Of a stretch of DNA of 64,000 nucleotides, positions 36,584-44,668 are shown in pieces. Positions within the stretch are counted from its first letter, which is position 1. Every line of letters begins with the position of its first letter. The stretch lies in contig NZ_JAATHJ010000008.1 of assembly GCF_012034335.1 (NCBI RefSeq), forward strand, positions 62,001 through 126,000. The letters are read 5' to 3'. Origin of the DNA: Alkalicoccus luteus. GTDB lineage: Bacteria > Bacillota > Bacilli > Bacillales > Salisediminibacteriaceae. The notes beneath the pieces were generated by a model, which was not told where the DNA came from, did not search any database, and was given only the letters and a program-made list of their open reading frames with translations. The position numbers and the translations under genes are program-made.

Positions 36584-38779
36584 TTATTTTATCGTAAAGT
36601 GTTTTTTAAACGCCGCAAACTCTTTTCCGTTCAGCATATCACGCTGCAACCTGGCTTCTGCTTCTTTATAAGCTCGTCCAAGCAGCTGATCGTATTTTTT
36701 GTTAAACAGATGAAATTTTCCAGGACGTGGGGTCGCTTCACCAAAAACGATGCCGTCGGGACTCTTCAGCATATCCATGCGTATGAAAGGTGCTGGGATC
36801 TCCAGGCTGGCCCGCAGCGCTTCGTCTGCATCCTCTTGAGAGAATCCAATTCCTTCCCGCAGTTTCTCATCCTGCCAGCCGGTAACAGCCAGCGTTCCGT
36901 CAGCATTCCAGACGCTGAAGCCGGAAGCATCTGAACGATCTGCTTCCAAGACAAACAGAAGCTCTCCGTAAAAGCAGTAAAATTTATAATCAAGCGGCGG
37001 TGCAGTAGAACCTTCCTCGCGCAAAATTAACTCTTCTGTTATCCATTCATCCTTTAGCAGCTGGCCTGTCGGATTGCCGCGATAAACTGCCGCAAGCGGC
37101 TCGCGCATTTCCTCTATCATTTCCTCCCGGCTGGATAAATACTTGTTATTGCGGGCAGACAATATTTTTGAGTCATTGAAAATGAGATACACACCTCTGG
37201 AGCCTGTTGATTGAACAGGCTTAATCACGATCGGCGCCTCTTTGTCCTTTATCTCATCAAACGTATAAATACGAGAGGAGCTTTTCGGCCTGCGAAGACC
37301 GATTTCATCAGCGAAACGGAACGCCTTTGTTTTACGATCGAGCTGCCATGCGTGATTCTGATGACCGAGCTTTCTCAGCGCTGACTGTTCCACCATAATA
37401 TCCTTGAATGAAAAGGAATTAAGCATCGGAATTTTCTTCCGCTCAAATTTTTTCAGAAACCCGTGAGAAATAAACCGCTTCTCCAGAATGGCGGACAGGG
37501 TCTCAAGCTTGTCCTTATCTTCAATCACGGATTTATTTTGTGCGAATGTCTGGTAATAATCTTTCAGGTAAGTCTCTATTTTTACCTGAATGTCTTCTAA
37601 CTGCTTCACTTCGTCTTTAAAGGTCTCATTCTCTGAAAGGTCTTTATCTGTATTGAGCGCCGGATCCGGCAGCAGCTGTGCAACTTCATCTGATGTTAAT
37701 TTAATGTTTTTAAGGCCTTTTGGAAGCACATAGGCAGGACCGTGATCTTTATCACAGATTACCTCTTCATCATCTCCGATATACTGCTTCTCATTAAGCG
37801 TGTGCAATAGTTCGGCTGCTTCTCCTCTGTCTGCAAAACGGGTTTTGAAGCCGGTGCGCCGGTTGTCTGTGACGATCGGATAAAAAACAGGTGTAAATGA
37901 CCATCCGCTTTGTTTGTCATAGTCAGCTGTAAGTTCCACAATCAGGCTGAAAGGTGGGGCGTTCATTTTGTCATAGCGGCCTGGCGAGTTAAAAATGTAG
38001 TTGCCGATCGAATAAGCGATGACGCCGTTTTCGTATTTTTCAATGTGATTCGCCATGTGAGTCCCATGCGCAAAAACAAAGTCAGCACCAGCATCAATAA
38101 ATTTACGGCATTTTACCTCGTAAGCAGGCTTCACCCATTTATAATCAGAGCCCTGCCAATGAGGACAGATGACGATGCAGGCTTCCGGATGGGCAGCCCG
38201 TGTTTCTTCAATCTTTCGAAGCATGCGGTTTTCATTCAGCGAGTTCACTCCGGGAGAATCTTTTTTCGCCATGAACCCATAGTCTTCCCGGTATCGTCTA
38301 GAAGCTCTCATACCTGTAAACACAAATACATTATTTTTCTTAAGCCCTGCCTTCACTTCAATTTTCAGTGGTCTGACCGCTTCTGACAAAGAAGAGCCAG
38401 CACCGAAATGCTGAATGCCTGCTGATTTCAATGTGCTAATTGTATTTAAAAGAACGTCTGGTCCAAAGTCCATCGTATGGTTATTTGCCAGACTCACCGC
38501 TTTAATGTTCAGGTCCTTGAGCAGGTTAACGGTGCGTTCAGGATGGTCCCAGTTTGGATACTGTTTCCCTTCTTGAAAGCCGTCCGGATCTTCTTCAAGT
38601 ACGGTCTCAAGGTTAAGAATGGAGAAATTGCTCGTTTTGAATATAGGAGCTGTTTCCTCTGCGAAAGAGAATGGATCACGCTCCAATCGTTCCTTCTCCG
38701 TGATCCTGTTTGGTTTTTGAAGATACCAGTCACCAAGACTTGTATCTCCGGCAAACGTAATCGTAAACGGCTTGCTCAT
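36584..38779 (-). CDS. CapA-type poly-glutamate synthesis protein fused to a TupA-like ATP-grasp domain
   Basis: 731 residues; AAGAGGTG upstream of ATG 38779. The N-terminal half (about 1-330) is the CapA metallophosphoesterase-like family: ITFAGDTSLGDWYLQ, ILNLETVLEED, LANNHTMDFGPDVLLNT, VICPHWQGSDYKW, FAHGTHMANHIEKYENGVI, YSIGNYIFN. CapA proteins take part in poly-gamma-glutamate capsule formation. A linker (about 340-440) leads to a TupA-like ATP-grasp (about 450-731): VIKPVQSTGSRGVYLIF, DYKFYCFYGELLFVLE, IRMDMLKSPDGIVFGEATPRPG. No signal peptide, so the CapA part may be cytosolic here. The fusion ties poly-glutamate machinery to the ATP-grasp set next door. Confidence 0.85.
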   Translation of the reverse strand: MSKPFTITFAGDTSLGDWYLQKPNRITEKERLERDPFSFAEETAPIFKTSNFSILNLETVLEEDPDGFQEGKQYPNWDHPERTVNLLKDLNIKAVSLANNHTMDFGPDVLLNTISTLKSAGIQHFGAGSSLSEAVRPLKIEVKAGLKKNNVFVFTGMRASRRYREDYGFMAKKDSPGVNSLNENRMLRKIEETRAAHPEACIVICPHWQGSDYKWVKPAYEVKCRKFIDAGADFVFAHGTHMANHIEKYENGVIAYSIGNYIFNSPGRYDKMNAPPFSLIVELTADYDKQSGWSFTPVFYPIVTDNRRTGFKTRFADRGEAAELLHTLNEKQYIGDDEEVICDKDHGPAYVLPKGLKNIKLTSDEVAQLLPDPALNTDKDLSENETFKDEVKQLEDIQVKIETYLKDYYQTFAQNKSVIEDKDKLETLSAILEKRFISHGFLKKFERKKIPMLNSFSFKDIMVEQSALRKLGHQNHAWQLDRKTKAFRFADEIGLRRPKSSSRIYTFDEIKDKEAPIVIKPVQSTGSRGVYLIFNDSKILSARNNKYLSSREEMIEEMREPLAAVYRGNPTGQLLKDEWITEELILREEGSTAPPLDYKFYCFYGELLFVLEADRSDASGFSVWNADGTLAVTGWQDEKLREGIGFSQEDADEALRASLEIPAPFIRMDMLKSPDGIVFGEATPRPGKFHLFNKKYDQLLGRAYKEAEARLQRDMLNGKEFAAFKKHFTIK

Positions 38780-39139
38780 GATTCACAACACCTCTTTAAG
38801 TTGATAAAAAGCTTTATCGCTGTGGACGTTCCCAGGTAGGTAGTCTGCACCGTGAGATAATATTACTACACGCTGGAGAGAGAGTCACCAACATTTTTAT
38901 CAATTACGTATTTTCTGATGAATCTTTCAAATAATCCTATATTCTGCATGTATAACCACGGACAAACCTGCTAACGAAAAAACGAAAGGGTAACCTTCCA
39001 CCTGCAGGAATTGAAGCAGATGTGATACATATTGCCTAAAAATGCGGTTGCTAAACAGATTGCATGTATTTGTTGGGTAAAGAGTTAGTAAAGCCTGGGA
39101 GAGAAGGGCAGAATCGAAAGTATTTTCATAATAGAGCAA
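38780..39139. other. Upstream region of the CapA/TupA-like gene
   Basis: No gene supported. It must hold the promoter for the minus-strand CapA gene, but I cannot pick a convincing pair of boxes. The repeat array begins immediately beyond. Confidence 0.35.
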
Positions 39140-39932
39140 AAGAAGCTGCCTGATGTTTCGAGCCACTTCCTCATAACGGAAGCCAACCTGCTCGTGACAA
39201 GCAAAAAGCTCCTCATAAACAAGCAAAAGCTCCTCGTAAACGGTGAATCCCACCTCGTAAAAGCGGATGCCATGCGAATAGCGGTTTTCAGTTACGAATA
39301 AGGAGTGGATCTCTGAGCAGAGGGCTTCGGCCCAAGCCGAAGCCGGTGAAGGAGGTAGATGCGGCGCACTTCCTCATAACGGAAGACAACTTGCTCATAA
39401 CAAGCAGAAAGTTCCTCGTAAACAAGCAAAAGCACCTCGTAAACGGTAAATCACTCCTCGTAAAGGCGGAACCCCGTGCGAATAGCGGTGTTTAGTTACG
39501 AATAAGGAAGAGATCTCTGAGCGGAAGGCTTCGGCCCGAGCCGAAGCCGGTGAGTGAGGTAGATGCGGCGCACTTCCTCATAACGGAAGCCAATCTGCTC
39601 ATAACAGGCAATAGGTTCCTCGTAAACAGGAAAAAGCGCCTCGTAAACGGTAAATCCCACCTCGTAAAAACGGACCTCCGTGCGAATAGCGGGAGTCAGT
39701 TACGAATAAGAAAGAGATTTCTGAGCAGAGGGCATCGGCCCGAGCCGAAGCCGGTGAAGGAGGTGGAAGAGGCGCACTTCCTCATAACGGAAGCCAACCT
39801 GCTCATAACAAGCCAAACGCTCTTCATAAACAAGCAAAAGCACCTCGTAAACGGTGAATCCCACCTCGTAAAAGCGGACCCCCATGCGAATAGCAGTGTT
39901 CAGTTACGAATAAGGCCCGGATTGAAGGAGGG
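39140..39932. repeat. 21-bp periodic array in four 204-bp superrepeats
   Basis: Units CTCATAA, CTCGTGA, CTCATAA, CTCGTAA, CTCGTAA, GCGAATA and ACGAATA have anchor bases at 39172, 39193, 39214, 39235, 39256, 39275 and 39295: spacings 21, 21, 21, 21, 19, 20. The set recurs with CACTTCCTCATAACGG about every 204 bases (39164, 39367, 39571, 39775). Between sets lies GGCTTCGGC...GCCGAAGCC, a GC-rich palindrome. ORFs across it are incidental. Confidence 0.85.
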
Positions 39933-39937
39933 CACAC

Positions 39938-39972
39938 TAAAAAACCTCCTCGGCGCCATGCCGAGGAGGAGA
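39938..39972 (-). terminator. Terminator of the toroid-protein gene
   Basis: CCTCCTCGGC and GCCGAGGAGG arms with a GCCAT-like loop; T-rich on the minus strand (TTTTTTAG). Confidence 0.8.
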
Positions 39973-39981
39973 AAAATGCGT

Positions 39982-41679
39982 TTACTTTTCCAGGATACCC
40001 GCATATGAAATGAGACTGGAAATGTTGTGCTGCGTGTAGTCGTTACGCAGCTCGTAGTTTTTCAGGCCGGCGTGGAAAGCGCCGAGGCAGAGCCGTTTGT
40101 TCATGTAGTACATGACGGACTCCGGCCGCAGCTGCATCTGCAGCTGGAACTTGATGCCTTCATGAATACCGGCTTTGTACGAAGCTGCTTTGTCCTCGTA
40201 GCCGTGATCCATCGCCAGGCGGTATGCTGCTCCGAGACCTTCACTGCGGCAGGCCGTCGGTGTGGAACGCGGAGTGCCCGGCTGCTTGTATGAGCCGATC
40301 CATTCACGGCTGTACTCGTTTGTATCCAGTCGCTGAGCGTGAATCATGGCATCCGCGATAAAGAAGGAATGCTTCAAGTACATGTCCTTTGGTCGCTCCC
40401 GGTAAAGCTCGTTTAGTCCGTACAGAAGCCAGTGGTCGTGTGCAATCGTATCGATTGTTTCTGTCTTGTCACGGTCAGTAATCAAATAGTTGGCTTCATT
40501 TTCAGCGAAATCGAGCCATTTCTCGTCTCCGTCAATTTTGTATAGACGAACCATCGCAAGAATTGCTTCACCTGGATAATAATGAGAGATAAAGCCGGTG
40601 TTTTCGCCAGTCGCCACTTTTTGTTTGTGCACAGCGAATTTGCCTGACTCATCCTGCAGCTCGCCCATCCACGTTGCCAGGTTCTGCATCAGCTCCAGAT
40701 GCTTGCGGTCTCCGGTGAGCTCCGTATACTTAGCAAGACAAACGATTGCGAGTCCGTTGCCGCCGAGCTTGGCAGCGCCTTTCTCAACAACTGCCTGTGC
40801 CTTGATACCGTTGATTTCAATATCCTCTACTTTTTTCTTGAGGAAGTTAATGCCGCGCTTCGCTGCATCCAGAAGCCTGTCGTCCGGCATCATTTCATGG
40901 ACTTCAAGCATCGAATATGTCGTGCCCGCATGCCGGAGAATATTGTAGCCGGAAGCCTGGGAGCCATTGTGCGGCTGATAGGCGTACACGATTTTTCCTT
41001 TGCTGTTTACAGCTTGCTTAAAGTAGTTGTTTTTCGCCAGCGTGATCGCATTGACGAGGTCGTCGCGGTTCAGGTCGTCAAAGAACCGGTGGCCGCGGTA
41101 CAGCTTCAAGTAGCCATTTTTATCGTAATAGTGAGCGTGGGTGCGAACTTTATAGACATCCATAAATTCGTTCGTCAAAAGTGTTTTCACAGCTTTTTGA
41201 TCAAACAGCAGCGGGTGTTTTTCAAATGCGAGAAACGCGTTTTCTTTCACAAGGTGGCGCTCCTGGATCATTTTATACGCCTCTACTTCTTCCGGGAGGA
41301 ATGAGATGCGCAGGTCCTCGGAAAATGCAAAGCCGTCTTCACCGCGCCGGTAAAGAATTTCATCTTTCTTCACGTTCAAGCGGCTGCCCTGCTTGCGGCC
41401 GGGAACGACCTCGCGGATAACGTCCAGCTTGACGGATATCGGCTTCAGGTGGCGCACGCGGTATTCCAGGTACGATTCGATCGCCTCATTGATCGCTTCG
41501 GCAGCGGTTTTGCCGCGGCCCATCGTTACGAACGCGCGTGTGTAGCTGTTGCCGACAGAAAGGTACACGATCAGCTCGCCCTCATCCGTGCGGTAGGCGT
41601 TCTCCAGTTCTGTGTCGACAGCATCTATTGTTGTTCGTTTCTTAACAGCATCAAAAATCGTTGAAAGTAGTTTTTCCAC
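39982..41679 (-). CDS. Alpha/alpha-toroid-like protein of unknown function
   Basis: 565 residues from GTG 41679 (AAAGGAGTCAATACT upstream). Not recognised with confidence. The N-terminal 130 residues are mixed, ending with SFLPEEVEAYKMIQERHL. From about 190 it is helical with repeating blocks: GYNILRHAGTTYSMLEVHEM, KLGGNGLAIVCLAKYTELTG, HYYPGEAILAMVRLYKIDG, HDHWLLYGLNELY, CRSEGLGAAYRLA. Such G/A-rich helix pairs are seen in six-hairpin glycosidase-like and related toroid folds. No signal peptide. The neighbour at 42400 is a paralogue fused to an ATP-grasp domain, and a CapA fusion lies on the other side, so a role in the same surface-polymer pathway (trimming, epimerisation or modification) is plausible inference. 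Confidence 0.6.
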   Translation of the reverse strand: MEKLLSTIFDAVKKRTTIDAVDTELENAYRTDEGELIVYLSVGNSYTRAFVTMGRGKTAAEAINEAIESYLEYRVRHLKPISVKLDVIREVVPGRKQGSRLNVKKDEILYRRGEDGFAFSEDLRISFLPEEVEAYKMIQERHLVKENAFLAFEKHPLLFDQKAVKTLLTNEFMDVYKVRTHAHYYDKNGYLKLYRGHRFFDDLNRDDLVNAITLAKNNYFKQAVNSKGKIVYAYQPHNGSQASGYNILRHAGTTYSMLEVHEMMPDDRLLDAAKRGINFLKKKVEDIEINGIKAQAVVEKGAAKLGGNGLAIVCLAKYTELTGDRKHLELMQNLATWMGELQDESGKFAVHKQKVATGENTGFISHYYPGEAILAMVRLYKIDGDEKWLDFAENEANYLITDRDKTETIDTIAHDHWLLYGLNELYRERPKDMYLKHSFFIADAMIHAQRLDTNEYSREWIGSYKQPGTPRSTPTACRSEGLGAAYRLAMDHGYEDKAASYKAGIHEGIKFQLQMQLRPESVMYYMNKRLCLGAFHAGLKNYELRNDYTQHNISSLISYAGILEK

Positions 41680-41758
41680 AGTATTGACTCCTTTTTCAAG
41701 AAATACATTCAGAACCTACTTTACCACAAAGGGCGCCGGCGGGGTATGAAACTTTTTC

Positions 41759-42403
41759 CTATTCCGGGAACATCGCTTTCGCAATCATTTTTGCAACAGG
41801 AATGGCCTTGCCTTCCCACGGCTCCATATGCGTCGTAATGTTCGGATCATTATTGATTTCCAGAATGTGTGGCTGCCCGTCATCATCAATAATAACATCG
41901 ACCCCGCACATGCCTAGACCCGGAATGGACTGTACCGCTTCCTCGACCATCCGCTTGACCACTTGACTGACCTCGTCTGTTGCATCGATTGCTTCCCCGC
42001 CTGCTGAGACGTGGGAGACGGGACTTAGGAAAACGACCTTCTCTTTAGCAGGAATGGAATGCAGGTCGAAGCCATCAAGTCTGAGTGATGCTTCCAGTGC
42101 AGGGGTGACGTTAATTTCGCTATGACCCAGTACCTTCCGTCTTCGCCGCTCTTCGTTTTTTTGTTCAAGTAGCTTCTGAATAGTGGAAGAACCGTCTCCG
42201 CGCACATGCAGACGTCTTCGCCGCCCTACAGCAATTACGTTTCCGTCAAGACAAGTGAAACGATAGATCTCCCCATCTATATGCTGCTCAACGAGTACAT
42301 CGGGATCCGTGTCCAGTGCCTGCTGAAAGGCCGCTTCAAATTCGCTGAACGTCGAAATGTTCACGGAGACAGATCTGCCTTTCGAGCCGCCGCCGGACTT
42401 CAC
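41759..42403 (-). pseudogene. C-terminal part of an ATP-grasp domain, separated by a frameshift
   Basis: 214 residues read from a GTG at 42403 that overlaps the TGA of the upstream frame. It begins directly at the ATP loop (VKSGGGSKGRSVSVN) and has the cyanophycin-like block VRGDGSSTIQKLLEQKNEERR and HILEINNDPNITTHMEPW. It lacks the N-terminal half of an ATP-grasp. The same frame is open upstream to about 42475 and reads GKCVIYEGDLKRAWDWAQ then KLLPVVVKSGGG, which matches that missing part, while the other frame carries the preceding ELPAPE. I conclude that one gene was split by loss of one base near 42472-42480, or that the read has an error there. Confidence 0.75.
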
Positions 42404-44439
42404 AACGACCGGTAGAAGCTTTTGAGCCCAGTCCCAAGCTCGTTTGAGATCCCCTTCATAAATAACGCATTTTCCGGAGCGGGGAGCTCCCGGCTTCTAA
42501 GCAGACCGGTCGTGACTTCTTTTCGCTTGATGCAGCGTACAGCAAGCGGACTGTTTAATGCATCCAGTACCTTGCCGTCTTCTATCGTATACGTGTAACG
42601 ACCTTTTTTCAGTTCAAATCGTCCGCCATCCAGCCTCGTCCAATCGGCGCCACGTCGAATGCACGCAAGAAACACTCGCCGGTTCGAGCGGCGTAGGTAG
42701 ACCGGATATTTTTCAGCATCAAAAGAGGTCTGTATCAGCTGCAGCGACGATTTCTCTGTCGTGCTCATCGCTTTGACAAAGCGGAGGTACGAAAGAATGC
42801 TGGAAATGTTGTGCTGTGTATAGTCATTGCGCAGCTCCCAGTTTCGCAGATTTCCCCTGAAAGCACCGAGTGACAGTGATTTATTCGGAAAATACAGCAC
42901 CGATTCCGGATAGAGCTGCATTTGCAGCTGAAAGGAAATTGCCTGATGAATCGATCGTCGGTACCGCCGTGCCCGATCGCGATCTTTTACCTGATCTGCC
43001 AGTCTGGAAGCGGCACCGAGCCCTTCGCTTCGGCAGGCAGCAGGTGTTGAGCGCGGACGCGGATTATCCATGTGAAAGTATCCGAGCATTTCTCTGCTCA
43101 CCTCGTCAGGATCAGTGAACTGAGACTCCGTTATCGCATCTGCAATAAAAAAGGCGTGGCTCCGGTAAATTGCAAGCGGCCTGTATTGGTAAAGGTTGTA
43201 TATACCATACAAAAGCCAGTGGTCATGTGGAATCGTTGCTTTATCTGCTTCTCTGTCCCGTACTTCGATAAGATAGCGGGTTTCTTTTTCCGCGTAATCG
43301 AGCCATCGGGAGTCTCCGTCAGTTTCGTAAAGGCGCACCATGGCAAGAATTGCTTCTCCTGGGTAGTACCTCGACTCAAAATCCCAAACCTTGCCAGTCG
43401 AGTACTCCTGCTTATGAATGCTGAAGCGCGGAGCATCCCGCTGCAGCTCTTCCATCCACGTGGCAAGGCTTTGCATAAACGGCACGTATTTCCGGTCTCC
43501 GGTTACTTGCGTATATTTGGCGCAGGCAACGATCGCTAGGCCGTTACCACCGAGTTTAATTAAATCCTCTTCCACAATCACGTTAACCGCGATGCCATTT
43601 ATCGTATGCTCATGTGAAAAAGACGTCAAATACTCCAGGGCTCGTGCCGCAGCATCAAGAATGTCTTGATCTCGGTTCCACTCATATAGCTCGAGCATTG
43701 AATAAGCAGTGCCGGCGTGTCTTAAGATGTTATAGCCGTCGGCCTCTGAATCTGTGTGAGGATGGTAGGCATATGTAATGCGGCCATTCGCATCGACAGC
43801 ATGCTTAAAATAGTTGGATGAAGCCAGTTTCACGGCATATTCCAACTTCTCCTCAGAAAGAGGAAAGCCTTTCCGTTGGCCATTGCTCAGGGAATAGTAA
43901 CCGGAGGAATCAATATAATAGGAAGTTGTGCGAATTACACGTACATTCGCCGGTGTTTTGATGCTGCTTTCCATCGCAGCAGTTTGCGGTCGATACGACA
44001 GTGCATGCCGGAGGCCGGACTCGTTAACTCTGCCGCGCTTAAGAATTTGATATGCCTGAACCTCTTCCGGAATAAACAACATGTCAGGACGGTCGTCCAG
44101 TATGATACCGTCCCGCCCTGGTTTAAAGGAGATCCGCTCATCCTGCTGCTGAAAAGTGGTTGGAACAGATCTTTCCCGGATTCTCGTGACGACATCCAAT
44201 TTTAATGAAAGAATTGGTGTATGCTGCGGCCTTGCTTCAAATGCTAGTTGTATTGCTTTTGCATAATCCGAATGAACACCAAACGTAATGGTGGAGCGGT
44301 CATCCTGACTTCCATATGTAAGGTAAACAATATAGCCATTGCTCCCGGAGTATGCTCGTGCCGGCGGCTTAAGTTCACCATTTACAGCAGACCGGTTTTC
44401 CGTAATCGCCTGCCAAAGATTCTTCATTGTTTGTCTCAT
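42400..44439 (-). CDS. Toroid-like protein fused to the start of an ATP-grasp domain (frameshifted)
   Basis: 679 residues from ATG 44439, chosen because AAGGAGGAAATTAGC is directly upstream; the open frame to 44496 lacks a site. Residues about 1-550 are a paralogue of the protein at 39982, sharing YNILRHAGTAYSMLELYEW, LGGNGLAIVACAKYTQVTG, YYPGEAILAMVRLYETDG, HDHWLLYGIYNLYQY, ACRSEGLGAASRLA and NDYTQHNISSILSYL. About 555-660 corresponds to the N-terminal part of an ATP-grasp ligase, ending TTGLLRSRELPAPE. The last 20 residues are out of frame. With the piece at 41759-42403 the intact ancestor would be about 890 residues: toroid plus cyanophycin-like ligase. Confidence 0.65.
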   Translation of the reverse strand: MRQTMKNLWQAITENRSAVNGELKPPARAYSGSNGYIVYLTYGSQDDRSTITFGVHSDYAKAIQLAFEARPQHTPILSLKLDVVTRIRERSVPTTFQQQDERISFKPGRDGIILDDRPDMLFIPEEVQAYQILKRGRVNESGLRHALSYRPQTAAMESSIKTPANVRVIRTTSYYIDSSGYYSLSNGQRKGFPLSEEKLEYAVKLASSNYFKHAVDANGRITYAYHPHTDSEADGYNILRHAGTAYSMLELYEWNRDQDILDAAARALEYLTSFSHEHTINGIAVNVIVEEDLIKLGGNGLAIVACAKYTQVTGDRKYVPFMQSLATWMEELQRDAPRFSIHKQEYSTGKVWDFESRYYPGEAILAMVRLYETDGDSRWLDYAEKETRYLIEVRDREADKATIPHDHWLLYGIYNLYQYRPLAIYRSHAFFIADAITESQFTDPDEVSREMLGYFHMDNPRPRSTPAACRSEGLGAASRLADQVKDRDRARRYRRSIHQAISFQLQMQLYPESVLYFPNKSLSLGAFRGNLRNWELRNDYTQHNISSILSYLRFVKAMSTTEKSSLQLIQTSFDAEKYPVYLRRSNRRVFLACIRRGADWTRLDGGRFELKKGRYTYTIEDGKVLDALNSPLAVRCIKRKEVTTGLLRSRELPAPENALFMKGISNELGTGLKSFYRSL

Positions 44440-44668
44440 GCTAATTTCCTCCTTGTACAGCTGTCGCTGAGTGAATGAGAACGGTCTTCTTTTCAAACCT
44501 TATCAAAAGAAACATGATGAAAGAAAGAAATAACTCGAGAGAGAGGGACATCCTTCCATGAAGCAGGTACACTATAGAAGTGCAGTAATGTTAAAAAACA
44601 TAAAAAAGTCTCTTTATAATCTATGACAATTGTCGATATAATTTTCTGAGAAAGGAGAGAGGCATAGT

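Noticed and set aside
36518-36934. 138-residue plus-strand ORF
   Set aside because: It lies antisense to the end of the CapA/TupA-like gene and spans its terminator.
39140-39932. CRISPR array
   Set aside because: The repeated units are only 7-9 bases and degenerate, spacing is 21 bp, the intervening bases are not unique spacers of 25-40 bp, and no cas gene is in the window.
39550-40008. 152-residue plus-strand ORF in the repeat array
   Set aside because: The ORF follows the superrepeat, lacks a ribosome site and overlaps a terminator and the next gene; repeat-driven.
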